Shown here piece by piece: positions 15,347 to 28,093 of a stretch of 64,000 nt of DNA; positions within the stretch are counted from its first letter, which is position 1, and each line of letters begins with the position of its first letter. This stretch comes from Adineta steineri. Its lineage: Eukaryota > Rotifera > Eurotatoria > Adinetida > Adinetidae. The stretch is from positions 383,801-447,800 of the forward strand of contig CAJNOI010000071.1 of NCBI GenBank assembly GCA_905250115.1. The letters run 5' to 3'. The position numbers and the translations under genes are program-made. A model generated the notes under the pieces. The model saw nothing but the letters and a program-made list of their open reading frames with translations. It ran no database searches and was not told where the DNA came from.

Positions 15347-16346
15347 TTATGATTGAATTGCTTGAATATTCGTACGTGCGAATCGGGTTAATGTCATTTG
15401 TTGTTGTTGTTCATCATATGTCGGAAATAATTCTTTTAATGCAACATAATCTTTTAATCGTGTTGGTAAAGGTAATATTGATGTTTTCTTCCATAAACGT
15501 TGTCCTAAACTTGAACGTATTCGAAGACGACATAATTCTTTTAAATTTTTAGCACGTGTACGTTCATTCCAAAGTATACGTTCAATTTCAGGATATTTAG
15601 CTAATTGTTTGGCAAGACATGGTGTAGAATAAAGTTCTTCAATATTAATTGAACAACCACATCGAACAAGAAGTTTTATATTTTTTAAGTTCTCATTTAA
15701 AATTGCTAACATCAAAGCATTGAAACCTAGATAAGAAAAATATGAATTAGAATTTTTGTTTTGTTTGAAAATATTTTTTTTACCATCGCGATCACGTATA
15801 TTTAAATCACACCCATGTTTAACAAGTACACGTAAAACTTCATCATGATTTCTTGCCGCAGCAACATGTAAAGCTGTCCAACTACGTGTACATTCATTTA
15901 AATCACAGCCACCTTCAATAAGAATTTCAGTTAATGTAGAATTATTTCCACAAGCCGAAACAAATAATATAGTTTCATTAAATTGATTTCTTCCTTTATA
16001 TTCAATACCAGCTTTTAAAAACATTGTTGCAATATCTTTATGACATTTCCAAACAGCTAAAACAAAAATGAAATGAAATTATAAGATATATATTTTTTTT
16101 TATTGATAATTTATTACCAAGATCAAATGCTCGTGCTGTTCGTTTATCTCTTGGTACACAACCACGACTTAGAAGAAGTTCAACAACTTCAGTAAGATTA
16201 TATAATGTTGCAAGTTCAAGTGATTTAAAATCATTTTTTATAAAATCTATATCACTGTTATATATAATTTGTTTAATTTTTTTAACATCTTTTCGTCGAA
16301 TTGCTTCATGTAAACATTCACGTTTAACTGAATGATGATTACCCAT
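15347..16346 (-). CDS. ankyrin-repeat protein with C-terminal SOCS box (ASB-like)
   Basis: Likely substrate-recognition subunit of a Cullin-5/Elongin BC ubiquitin ligase, by family. Three exons (16118-16346, 15784-16056, 15347-15726) close to 293 aa. Ankyrin repeats are seen across residues 10-220, for example TRSWTALHVAAARNHDEVLR followed by LVKHGCDLNIRDRDG. The C-terminal segment LKELCRLRIRSSLG...LPLPTRLKDYVAL has the SOCS-box pattern: the BC-box LxxLCRxxIR and then LPLPxxLxxYL. The N-terminus MGNHHS would permit N-myristoylation at Gly2, which is inference. Which ASB it matches cannot be settled by eye. Confidence 0.88.
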
Positions 16347-17155
16347 TTGTAATCAAATTAAAATAGACATATTCATTATTTTATTTCGTAGTTTATTAAA
16401 GATTAATGAACATCTGTTACCGTCCGTGCTACTACAATATTATTTATTCGTCAATATTTATTGTTGACTTTTTTTTCTTCTTCTTTCTTTCTTTCTGCGT
16501 AGATGAGGAAGGAAAAAAACAGTATTATGATTCTGTTATCTGTAGATGTCACTCAATGTTGATTCATTGATAGAGAAACGAGAAAACTCATTGATAGTTA
16601 CTGAGTTGTATTCGAAATTTGTGAGTTAGATTCTGTATAGCTTTAATGAAACTACCTCATCGGGCACAAGGAGGTCATTATGTAGATAAATTATAATAAC
16701 AGGGATGTTTTATGAACGAATTTTAAAAGTAGGGAAGAGTGTAACTACTCTAAACCCAAATTTCCACAGCAGGGGAAATGTATCACGATCGTTCATGGCA
16801 ATTCAATGGATGAATGACCCTATGAAAGGCCTTTTTTAATTTGGTAAGCAAAAAGGAGGGAGGCGTTGCGCTCCTGCTCATGTAACATTTTCTTTTTTTT
16901 TACTTTACATATATATTTATTTGAAGAGATATTCAAAATATTGTCAAAATTTTTATTAATTCCATAATCATCGTTATAATCTATATACATAAATATATTT
17001 ATATAGGTTTCAATGCGAAATTAGATTGAAATAATATACTAATAATAAAGAATGAAAAATAAAAAAAAATAATAATATAGTCACAATCTCTGTATATTAT
17101 ACATATGTCAAGAATACTAATGTTTTTGTTTATTCGCATAAAACAAGTCTAATAT
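16347..17155. other. intergenic spacer
   Basis: About 0.8 kb between the ankyrin/SOCS gene start and the DDR gene end. Bases 16640-16880 are less AT-rich than the surroundings and could be an old mobile-element remnant, but I find no terminal repeats or coding frame. Confidence 0.6.
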
Positions 17156-20100
17156 CTATAATCCTGGTGATATTAATAATGTTGAACCAGATGCTCTACC
17201 AAGTAAAAATGTATGTATATCAGCAAATGATGGTCGACGTTGAGCATCTTGTTGCCAACATTCACACATCATATCATAGATTTCTTTTGAACATAATTCT
17301 GGTTGTGGTAAACAGAGATCTTTTGTTACTAACGATGTTGATAATAATTGTGGTTGAGAAAGAGCAGCAAATTGTTGTATAAGTTGTTCATTTGTTAATG
17401 TATGATAAGGACGTTGTCTTGCGTATGTAAATAATTCATAAAGTGTTACACCAAATGACCAAACATCTGATTTAAGAGAAAATTGATTAAGAAGTAAAGA
17501 TTCTAATGCCGCCCATCGTATAGCAATACGTGATTGTAAATGTCCAATACGTGCATAATCATTTGAATATTCTGATTTAGCCATTGCAATATCAGTTAAA
17601 CGTAATTGATGATTAATTGATGAAATTAAACAATTTCTTGCAGCTAAATCTCGATGAATTATTTGAAATGATGATAAATATTTCATTGCCGATGCTATTT
17701 GACATGCTAATGAAAGTAAAAAACTTGATGCTGAACAGTTATCTAATGGTATAATTTGTTGACGAAGATATTGATATAAATCAAGTGAATAATATTCAAA
17801 TATAGCTACTGTTCGTTGTGAACTTGAAGTACCCAATAGAGAACATATATTGGAATTATGTAATGTTGAAAGTAATTCAATTTCTTTCCAAAATAATGTT
17901 CTAAAAATATTATAACAAAATAATTTAAACTTAATGATCTCAAAACGAAAGTGTCAGCTCAGTATGAGACCTTCCTATTGGCGTGGGTCCGGCGGAATCC
18001 CTAGTAAATACATGAATGGGTTCTAAGTCTGAGGTTGAAGAAATTACATCCGAATTTTACTTGTTGCAAATAATTTCGAAACAAAGGTATGAATCCTTTT
18101 CAGATATCTCATTGAAGTCTGCCTATTGCCAAAAGATAGTATTTAAACATGTTCTCTCTTACTTTTTATCATCGCCCACATTATCATTTAATGTTTTAAC
18201 AATAACATGTTGTTTTTCGATTTTATTATTTAAATAAATTCCATGTATTTCAGCTAAATGAATACTTCCAAATAGCCCATTACCAATTTTTTTAATAAAA
18301 ATTAATTGATCATCATTGATTTCATTTATTGATATTTGTTGATTTTCTTCAATTACATTCATTTTAATCATTAAACTATTTCCACAAAGTCCTTCAATAG
18401 GTAAAATATCTTGTGTTAACGATAATAATATCGATGATTGTTGGCATAATGTTGTATATTGTTGTTCTTGTATACAACAATATGAAATTGGTTTTATTGT
18501 TGGATATGCATTTGAATTTATAATTGATGGTCGTATTAAACGAGGACTATATAAATTATTTGGAGGTGAAAATGTTGAATAGAAATTTATATCGGATGCT
18601 GCATATTCACGTTCATCAATTGTATTTGTAATAGGTGCATTTAAATCATAAAATTCACGTATAGGTAATGTTGGATATGTATAACATGATGAATTACTAC
18701 CTGGTTTTTCAGTTAATCTAAAAATTTGAATTAAAAAATCTATGAAAAAATCTTTTTAGATAATATTTACTTTTGAAATTGTAATTTTTTCTTTCGACGA
18801 ATAATCCATATCAGTGAAACAATTAATAATATTCCAATAGCTATTAATGCACCAATAAGAAATGCTAAAGATAATTCAATTGTTATAATCGATGGAATTT
18901 TTGTTTGTAAATTCATTGATATTGTTGTTTGATATAATTTTCGATTATATTTATATAGATCATTTTCAACGGTTAAAGATTTTCTAAGAGTTTTTTCTTT
19001 AATTTCATTCTTTGGATTATATATTTGTGAATCAAATGTTATTTCACTAACTAATAACCATTTTGAATCAAAATATAAATCTAAACGTACAAATTTTCCT
19101 ATATGATTATTTAATTCAATTAATACAGGACGTGCTATTTCAAATATATCATCACGATTATGTTGATAAATAATTTTATTTGAATAATTTTTTTCATCAT
19201 TATCATTTGAAAATGATATAATTGCAGTTTTAAATATAAGAATTTCTTTTGAAAATAAATTATTTGTATGTATTTTAACACGATTTATTTGACGTATGGT
19301 ATCAAATTGAAATTTTATTCTTATATATGTACTTGTTTCATTTGACCAACCAATCCATGGTTGACGACCATCAATAATTGAGATTTCTTCTGAACCTGTA
19401 ATACCATCAGATAATTGTCCTAAACCATTGATTAACATATTCTTAGAAGGAAGATATTTTCCATCATATGTATCATCACCAAATGAATTTATATCAGTAC
19501 GTCCTTGTGGCATTGAATAAGATACAATACCATCAGAAAATAAACAACCATAACTAGAATAGAAATCAAAATCACTCATTGAATTGCAAAAAAAAAGAAC
19601 TCATAATGAATAAACTTACACTTCAACACGCATACAAATAGTACGAAGTTGTTTACTAACAGGATAAAAACGAAGTCGTTTAGCAACAATAGGTGGATCT
19701 AAATGATAAAATATATTTATTAAGATCTTTATATGGATATAAAAAATTTCTACTATTGAAGTTAGAAGTTGAGATACTGAAACTACTTTAAATATCAACT
19801 ATTTAGTCGATCAATGATTCCAAAATGATAAAATAAGTAAATCGTTTGTCAACAATTGATCTACATTAAAACCTACTATAGTGGATATCGCACATAACCC
19901 TATACAAGTCACTAATGGCTATTTGTCACGAAATGACCGGCTTAAGAAATCGAGTGTGAAGAACTCTGTACCTGGCCAAGCTTCTAAACCTGGCCTTAGA
20001 CAGCATCCTGTACTGAAAGGTAGCCGAAAAGCAAGGGTTTTCTTCTAATCATATGATAAACATATTCGAAAATTCCTGCTATTTATCCTACTCCCCATAG

Positions 20101-20863
20101 TGGACACTTTTGAAAAGTCAGAAGGATATTCACTATAGTAAGATTTTACTGTATACATATTATTATATTTCACTTATGTTTGATTATTTATTTTTAATAT
20201 TTTTATAAATAATCCTAGTAGATATACATTTGTGTATCATTTACCTAATTGACGAATTTCTCCTATATAAGTATTTTGATTAGCTTGTATCCATGTTGCA
20301 TTATTCTGTTGATTTTTTGGTTTATATTCAATCCATAATGTTTGATCATTCTTTATACTATTTGATCGTGTATACATTAATATATAATTATCTGCATATT
20401 CTCTTCCTTGTCCATTATCAAAGCGTCCTTGTGTTTCAACTTGTGTTAAATAAGTTAAGTTTTCAAATTTAACTTCTAACCATTCTGTTGGCATAGATGT
20501 TATTTGATTTAATGGACACCAGGCACCACCATATTGTTCAGTTCGTGCTCTATACAAAATTCAAGAAACTAAATTATTCTTAAATAAAATATATATTTAA
20601 ATAACTTACCGACTAGCTTTTGGTCCAACAGTATTTAAATCATAACTACTCGATACTGATATAGCTGAATCTGGAATAGAACCCGATTGCATTCCTAATG
20701 CTGTTTGACATGTTGATAATTTTTCTATGAAATAAAATATATAGATATATATAATAACTAAATTATACTATAATTAATTTCAAGATTTACTTAATTCAAG
20801 AGAAGAAATTGTTTGAATAAATAGTATAATAATACATACGAATATTTTCATAATGATTGACAT
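17156..20863 (-). CDS. DDR: discoidin domain receptor tyrosine kinase
   Basis: Single-pass receptor tyrosine kinase; relatives are collagen receptors. Seven exons: 20791-20863, 20610-20724, 20245-20549, 19620-19698, 18771-19553, 18163-18717, 17156-17900; they close to 884 aa. In order: signal peptide (MSIIMKIFVCIIILFIQTISS); discoidin domain (LGMQSGSIPDSAISVSSS, then GAWCPLN, WLEVKF, TQGRF, RFYPVSKQLRTICMRVEVYGC); discoidin-like middle region; one membrane helix before RRKKK at about 441-446; juxtamembrane region; and the kinase. Kinase motifs: GNGLFG (597-602), K626, HRDLAARN (719-726), IRWAALES and SDVWSFGVTLYELF. The DFG motif reads DIA (740-742). A mariner-type MITE sits in intron 19699-20244. 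A strong acceptor (TATCTTTTCTAG) ends two bases before the ATG. Confidence 0.94.
19874..20140. mobile_element. Tc1/mariner-type MITE in a DDR intron
   Basis: A 263-base segment (19876-20138) is bounded by inverted repeats CTATAGTGGATATC (left) and CTATAGTGAATATC (right, reverse complement). It is flanked on both sides by TA, the Tc1/mariner target duplication. No transposase frame, so non-autonomous. It is richer in GC than the host intron. Confidence 0.7.
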
Positions 20864-21856
20864 ATCTAGAAAAGATAGTAATATAATCAGTCGTTTGTTA
20901 AATATAGATTAACATTAATGATAATTTATATTTTAGTTCGTTACTATCATTTACATATGACAAGGATAATATGTGAAGTAGAAGAATAAGCTGAATGTAA
21001 AAACAATAGAATGATTAATTCAAAGAATATTTCCTATTTAGTCATCAATACTAGCGCAAATGTTATGTACTTGCATAATATCTTAATATGATAACTCAAC
21101 ATGACTGTTCAACACATATGTATTCAATTGCTGTAGGGTTTATATACATGATTTTTCTCTCTCTCTCTCTATACAGACCAGATCGGAGGAATTACTATTC
21201 AATCTTTAGTAATAAAACAACGTTCTCGGTTTTTTTTTAATCAGAAAATATGAAAAAAAGACAAAACGACAAAATCTATGTACGCGAGTATGCATTTATC
21301 AAGCGGAGCAATAATAATAAGTGCTATTGGAAAAAATATTCATAGTCAATATGTTTTTACGATTGAACTAATACTATTGTTATTAATGGTCGAACGATTG
21401 TCAAGCAAAAAATCACATTGATTTCAAAAATAACCGTATTATTTATATAGATTTAATAAAAAATATTTACATAAAAAGAAGAAAAAAAGAGGGAGTGAAG
21501 AAATCATGATAGCTGAATTTGAACATACTATTATATTGATGAATTTAAAGACAAAACAAAAAGAAAGTGACAAGTAATGAAGAGACAAACGTATTATCAT
21601 GTTTAGTTAATGAGACGTAACCTATATTTCAAAATCGATACACAAACTTTTCATGATATGATATCTTGTTCATATGATATGCTCAACTTTATAATTAGAT
21701 GAACACAAAGATGACTACAACTATGAAGACATATAAAAAAAAATCTTTACTCTACGTGCGAACAATATCTGACACGGTTGGTGATAGCTGTGATCGTATT
21801 AGTTGATGAACAGGCACAGTGGTTGTGCTTATTTCTATTCATTCTCTTTGGTCTTT

Positions 21857-21911
21857 TCTTTCTTTCTCTCCCTCTCCCTCTCCCTCTCCTTCTCTCCTTC
21901 TCTCTTTCTCT
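21857..21911. repeat. CTCTCC-type microsatellite
   Basis: Imperfect hexamer repeat of CTCTCC/CTCTCT forming a long pyrimidine tract in the DDR upstream region. Confidence 0.8.
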
Positions 21912-24599
21912 ACGCTCACATCTATATACAATTAGTCGTCGATAATCATCATTCAAACGACGACTAAGAAGCACAGTGGGAGGATAATAACAGCTACGAT
22001 CAGAACTAAACCGGAAGAGAATGACTTGTGGCATATGAACATGTAGAACAAGAAGCACTAATAATGACTATGAGAATAACCTTTTATTAGTAAAGAACAG
22101 CAGCTCGTAGCTTTCCCATGATAACCAGCACATGCATGTGTTTAACAAACTAAATTGAATTTTGTCAATGAGTAAAGAAGGCGGAATCAGTTAGGTCCTA
22201 ATACAAAGAAGAAGTAGAAGAAAAAGAATGCTATTTCATTTATGAAGAGTTTCTTATTTCTATTTAAGATATTAAAAGCAAATTATACTTAGTTTGTGTC
22301 ACATTCAATTGTGAACTATGAGTGATAAGAAGACATATACAGTGATGTAATAACGTATTCTCTCGTCATTTTTTCTCTTCTTCTTCTTCTTCTTCTTCTA
22401 AAGATTCACACAGATGTTCATTGCACCTGAATACAAACTAATGCAAATGAAAGATGAATTTTCTATCATTAGACAATCTTAAAGGCAGATGACTCTCACA
22501 TTATAGTTTCACGAATAACTCTTTAAAAATTACATCGTTCAATGAATCTAATGAATTGAGTGGAATTAATAGTTCAACATCGTCAGCTGTTACTTCTACT
22601 ATATAGACTATCTAAATATCAAGTATTATTAAATCTATCTACAAATGTAGACTATTCAAGTAGGTAATTCAAGTGATAGTTCTCACCGTTGTTTATAGAC
22701 GAGTGCTAGTCTAATGACAATACTCAATTGGTTGATTAAAAATATAAAAAAAACTAGTTTGCATGGTCAATAGACATGTACAATGAATGAACAAGTACAT
22801 ATATAACACACTTTATGAACAAAAGCACATGGTCGCATGCAATTAGATTCTAATATATAGGACAAAGACAGTCATACATATATCAATTCAAGGAAAAACA
22901 ATCAACTCATGACCTTCTTTCTCTATATATATGAATATCTTACTACTATCAATTAAAAGTTTTCTTTTGTTCACTATGGGACTTTGTTACTATTTGCAAT
23001 TAATAGAAACAAGGCAATCACAGACGATAGACAGAGGATTATTTTATATGGAATTCGTTATTCATGCATGTGATCAAGAATGGATTATATTTGGAACATT
23101 GCTTGATTAGCTCTTACTGCTTCTAGGTACAGATATAGACTCCATTGTGAAAGTCTCAAGTGGATACCTTTTTTTTCTTCATTCTATTCAATTCTATTCG
23201 CAATCTTGGTTAGAAAATGAATACTGTTGTGTCGTTCAGTTTATATCCGAAGGCAACGAGACGAGTGAGAAAAAAAAGAAGAAAAAAAAAAAGGTTATAA
23301 TCATTAAAATAACGAGCATTCATCATTTTATACATCTGTACAAATGCCTTTCACTCATTTCCCAATGAACAACTAACTTCTATGTTTGTCTTTGAAATTT
23401 ACGAGCAGTCGTTCTCTTCCGTTTGACCCCCTCGCGTATGTGTATATGATTCTTCCTTTTTAAAATGAACGAGTAGACGTTTACATTAGCTTGTCCAATT
23501 AACTAACTCGATCAATCAAAAAGCATCAAGGCTTTTCTTTATATACATGTACTTAATAGCACAGTTGGGGGTTGGTGACAAATTCTGTTCATCTACTCAT
23601 ATAGAATTTGTACAGTTTCCTGTCTATTTTTTGAACAATTGAATATATATATTTAAATCTTTGTATAAATACAAACATTGTGATTCTAGTAAAAAAAAGA
23701 TCAACAGTACTTACTCATATTGCTTTAGTTTGAAAAGCTTCCATCGATTAACTATCGTTCTTTTTTTCTTTTCTCTAAAATCTATTGTTCATTCACTCTA
23801 GACATCCGTCATTATTTTGGATATATATATATATATCGATGAGAAAAAAGGAAAAATCGATGCTCAAGTTTCTTTCCCATTTTTTTTCTTTATGTTTTAA
23901 CAGAAAGGTCATATAACATGTATATATCTTCTTCCGGAATTGCGATGTGAGAAAGAGTAATGAACAAGTTAGCGACAACATCTGCTCAATAAGAATATTA
24001 AAGGAAATATATAGCCATTACATTTATGAATACATATAAGTATGAATAATTTATAAAAATGGATTATTTAATGAAAAAAAAACTGATTTAATATGTCCTT
24101 TATCAATTTTATTGATGACAGAAGATTAATCGTGGAATAGATGCTCACGTAGAAATAGTAATTATTCATTATTTATTGATAATATTGGTTCGTTATACTG
24201 TGTCTAAAAATTAAAAAAATAAAATGTTTATTGAACAAAAAAAAAGTAGCACGGACGTGTATTTTATAATGTTATAGCAACATGATTTAACTTTCCCTTC
24301 ATATAAAAAATTGTCATAGGATTTTCATAAAAATGATAGAATTCGAAAGTGAAGAACTCAATTATCTACTTGCTTTGTCATATAATGTTTAGTATAAATG
24401 TATATAAGAAATCTTCTAAATAATAGTCGATCGATCTTTTATGATTTATCGATGCTCGTGATCATTGGTTTAGTTGATTAAAATGCTATGATACTTGATA
24501 TTTTAGGTAAATAATGAAAAATAAGGTTTTTTCTAAACTATATGATATCATTGATCATACTTCTTGATGAATTTATTGCCCTTAATATGGTACTTCTTT

Positions 24600-24957
24600 C
24601 AATTATGTTTGATGATTATTCAGTAACAGAAAAGTGGACTGCACTAGAAATTATTGAACGATTAATTACTGGTATCGTTGTCTGTCTTGTTGTTATTAAA
24701 TCCTCTAGAGGTATTTTCGACGTAGCAGTTACAGTTCTCTGATATGTCATTCTGCTAAATGCTCTCACTGGTTTTTACTGAAAATATTTCTAAAGCACTC
24801 GTCGCATTTTTCAATCCTGCAGTTATGCTACTTATCAACATTGTCTCCTTTGAAAATACTTTTGAAGCAATCACTACGCTTTCCTGATTTGCTGCTGTGC
24901 TAGTTACTATTATTCTCTGATTCATACTTATGCTGATTGTTGTCATGGCTTCGTCAA
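24600..24957 (-). pseudogene. decayed 3' extension of the mucin-like gene
   Basis: Downstream of the stop at 24958, other minus frames encode segments resembling the upstream repeats: NQESVVIASKVFSKET and SKIPLEDLITTRQTT, compared with NQETATDTSEASSK and LDLPLEEIIIE. I could not find a phase-compatible intron joining them, so frameshift decay is the simplest reading. Confidence 0.4.
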
Positions 24958-25647
24958 TCAACCTGCAGTTCTTTTCTTCGAAGATGTTTCTGAATTAGCA
25001 GTTGCAGTTTCCTGGCCTGCTATGATGCTTGTTGTTGTTGTTGTTCTTCGAGTCCTGGTTGTGTTTGCTGTTGTTCTCGAAGTCCTGGTTGTGTTTGTTC
25101 TTGTTCTCGAAGTCCTGATTCTACTTGTTGTTATTTCCTGACCTAAATTTATGGTTGTTGATATTTCAAGGCCTAAATTTATGTCAGGTTCTATTGTTGT
25201 TTGTTTCGAAGATGCTTCTGAAGTATCAGTTGCAGTTTCCTGATTTACTATTGGACTAGCTTCTATTATTATTTCTTCCAAAGGTAAGTCTAAAGCAGTA
25301 GTTTTAGTTTTATAGCTCGTTGTCGTGCTTGTTGTTGTTGATGTTGTCTGACTCGTTGTGGTGTTTGGTTTTACTTTCGTCGTTGTCATTGTCTGAGTTG
25401 AATGTGAGGTAGTATCGATCAACATTGCAATATCGTTGGACACTTCTTCGTCATAATCTTCAGGAGGAGCACTTTCTAGAATTGTACTTATCGTTGTTAT
25501 CGTGTTTTTCAGAGTTGTATCTTCAATAATTGTTGTAGTTTTACGACTGTTTTTCATATATATAGGAATCAAAGCGATGATGAGTATTATTGTCAGGAAA
25601 GCAGCAAGACCAATAATACTGATCACTAAACGTTTTGAAAAGATCAT
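24958..25647 (-). CDS. Thr-rich mucin-like type II membrane protein
   Basis: Not a recognised family. Single exon, 229 aa. After MIFSKRLV there is one hydrophobic helix (ISIIGLAAFLTIILIIALIPI), so it is probably a signal-anchor protein with the C-terminus outside. The ectodomain is extremely rich in Thr, Ser, Ile and Glu (runs such as TTTSQTTSTTTSTTTS) and would be heavily O-glycosylated. Loose repeats recur: QETATDTSEASSK and QETATANSETSSK, and TTSRIRTSRTRTN. It stops after SSKKRTAG, but sequence just downstream still resembles the repeats in other frames, suggesting a truncated C-terminus. Confidence 0.6.
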   Translation of the reverse strand: MIFSKRLVISIIGLAAFLTIILIIALIPIYMKNSRKTTTIIEDTTLKNTITTISTILESAPPEDYDEEVSNDIAMLIDTTSHSTQTMTTTKVKPNTTTSQTTSTTTSTTTSYKTKTTALDLPLEEIIIEASPIVNQETATDTSEASSKQTTIEPDINLGLEISTTINLGQEITTSRIRTSRTRTNTTRTSRTTANTTRTRRTTTTTSIIAGQETATANSETSSKKRTAG

Positions 25648-27071
25648 GTCAATTCTATATGATGAGAAAATTTAGATTATAAATGAACAGTAAAAATAGT
25701 TCCAAGTTACACATTTTATATTTTTGCTATTAATAATAACAATATTTGATTCTCCAATTTCTTTCTTGTTTCATAATCTAAACCAAAATCAACATTTTAA
25801 TTTTTCCCCATCCACTAGAAATACCTACGGCATAGAAGAAATAGATCTTTTTTTTTCAGAGAAAGTATTCTTGAAATTTGTAATCATGTCTTTGTTTTTC
25901 TCTCAGTTTCTATTAAATACACACCTGTTGTCCGTTAAAATCAATAAGATACATTTCTGTAATACTATAAGAAGTATATTATTCTGTTTAACAAAAACAA
26001 ATGATCGATTTCCTATAGAAAACTGTTTTCGAATTATAATTGATATACAAAAAGTTTAGTTATTTAATATCTTATAAACAATTTTACTTATGTATGTACC
26101 AATAAATAAAATTATCAAAACTATAAAAATAGAAACAAGACAATGCATTCAGTCATAAATTTATTGATCATCTTAAGTATAGCGAATAAAATTTATAAGC
26201 AAAACAATCTTTGAAGTTTTAACATCATTTGATCGTTGTTAATATCAAGAACAAATATTGACTTAACATAAACGCACCATGTAGTTTTTCCAATTGACAT
26301 GTGACATAATTAGGCATATTTTTAACCATAGATATACTATTTACAAGAAATATAAAATTAATCGAAATCAATTGGTTATTTGTTAACTTCGTTTTATCGT
26401 AATAAATATTTATTGTATATGTTTTAGCGAATAAATCTGATTCTTTTGCTTTTTTTATGTTATTTGTAAGGTAATTGTTTTTATCTATGGCACATAAAAT
26501 TTTTCTAAATCTTGTTTTCATACTAGACGATTGTGAGGATACGAAAATATTTTATTCTTTTTCGTGAAAAAAAATCAAATTTCATATTAGATTGTAGCTT
26601 AAATATGCTTCGTTTCTAAGTCAAAACATCAGTCAATATGAAAAATCCTGTTTTATTCTTTTAAAATAAGTGCATAGGAATGTTACATTTCTGCATTATT
26701 GTGGAGAAGATAGTTTTGCACTCAAGTTTTTTATTTTTAATAAATTAGTTTGGAAGAATCCTTAATAATAAACTCAATCTCAATATATTTATTTCATTTG
26801 TTTGCTCTTCCTTTCTTTTTTCGTTGACGAAATAAAAATCTCTATTAAGACAAAGTATTTCTAGGGTCTTAAATTTAATGCAGTTTGTCTTTTAAAAATA
26901 AATTAACTTGCTTCTATCTGTTTTTAATTGATGTAACTACGTCTACCATTATCGCCCCTCGTCGTTCTCTTTGCCAACAGGTAAAAACACATATTTACAT
27001 CGTTAAACATTCTATTGATTTACTCATACAAAAGACCCTTCAACGTACTTTTTTTTAGTGATATTTTAATA
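25648..27071. other. intergenic spacer
   Basis: About 1.4 kb, AT-rich, between two head-to-head membrane-protein genes. Short frames present have random-looking composition. Nothing supported. Confidence 0.6.
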
Positions 27072-27249
27072 ATGGTTAATATAGAACATCAACATCAATG
27101 CTCTTCAAAAGCGATTGCTTACAATACATCAATACTATATAGACTACGTCAGCCATACTTAATTATCGATATTGAGCCTAAAATAAATGTTAAACAATCT
27201 TCAGAAGAGCAATCATACTATTCAGCCTTTCAAGATTATTTACCTTATA
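27072..27249 (+). CDS. candidate alternative first exon of the small membrane protein
   Basis: The frame MVNIEHQHQCSS...FQDYLPY begins at an ATG and ends at A|GTAAGT, an excellent donor in phase 1. It cannot join the exon at 27518 region without a stop, but it is phase-compatible with the exon at 27705. It could therefore be an alternative N-terminus, or else a short intronless gene of 61 codons. Confidence 0.35.
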
Positions 27250-27517
27250 GTAAGTGAATAGTTTTATTATCATTGAAGAGTTCGTCAATCTTATCTACGT
27301 GTTTTTTTTCTTCAACTGTTGGATGACTAATACTGAGAAGATGACGTAGGAGGACGTCTATCTCGATACTTTTTCTGTTCTTTTTTTGGGTATAAATAAG
27401 GGTAGAATCGATAGAAGCAACCATTATGGCGTTATTGTTGTTGTAATACACGCTAATGATAGATTTACTAAAAAAAGAAAACAATTAGATGAATTTTCGT
27501 TCTAATATTAAAGTAAA

Positions 27518-28093
27518 ATGAATTCATTGGAATCTGATGATGAAGATATGTCTATTGTAAAAGTATCACTAAATGTAACTGAAACTACTAATAGAACTTT
27601 AAATGGATCTTTGCCAAAAACTTTTATGAAAAGTAATTGTTCGATTTTTATCTTGTTTCAAAACACGAATTAATAATAATAATGGAAAAAAATTTTATTT
27701 CTAGGAACAAATGACGATTCATCGATTAGTAATATTTTAATAGGAATTGGTTTAGTTACTGTTATTTTAATTGGAATTGTAATTGTTATGAAAATGATTT
27801 ATATGTGTTATAAAATGTGGAAACAAGAGGATGATGACGAAGACGATAATAAAAAAAATCAAGGTAGATTTGTGGGATAAATTTTATTCTATATTTATAT
27901 TTCTTTTGTAGCTAAAAAATCACCATTATTACCTACGTCAAACTCAAAAGTTGTACGTCGTAATTCATCTGTTCGTAATCCAGCAGCACCAATGCGTCGT
28001 TCAAGTCTCCTTATAGAAACACAAATGGAACTTCGAAACAAACGTTTATCTCAAACATTTAGTAATACCCCACCAATTGTTAAAAAACCTTAA
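27518..28093 (+). CDS. small single-pass membrane protein, unknown
   Basis: Three exons, 27518-27632, 27705-27863 and 27912-28093, close in phase to 151 aa. The first exon encodes an acidic, Thr/Asn-rich segment with N-glycosylation sequons (NVT, NRT, NGS) and no signal peptide. The second encodes one membrane helix (ILIGIGLVTVILIGIVIVM) followed by MCYKMWKQ and an acidic patch. The third is a basic, Ser/Arg-rich tail (RRNSSVRNPAAPMRRSS) that looks like a kinase target. By charge, the tail is cytoplasmic. No family is recognised. Clean splice sites and constant phase make a real gene likely. Confidence 0.65.

Larger units (their letters stand above)
20864..24957. other. intergenic region with simple repeats
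   Basis: About 4.1 kb upstream of DDR. It contains a CTCTCC-type pyrimidine tract at about 21860-21910, a TTC run at 22377-22399 and short AT microsatellites. Apparent frames across these tracts are low-complexity and not credible genes. The right end (24540-24957) holds remnants of the mucin-like gene. Confidence 0.6.

Noticed and set aside
21747-22058. Minus frame with Arg/Glu/Gly-rich segment
   Set aside because: The charged part is the translation of a CTCTCC microsatellite, with no family match and no splice context.
25724-26521. Two 100-codon frames on opposite strands
   Set aside because: Phe/Leu/Ile/Asn/Lys-rich translations of AT-rich sequence, with no splice signals or motifs supporting them.
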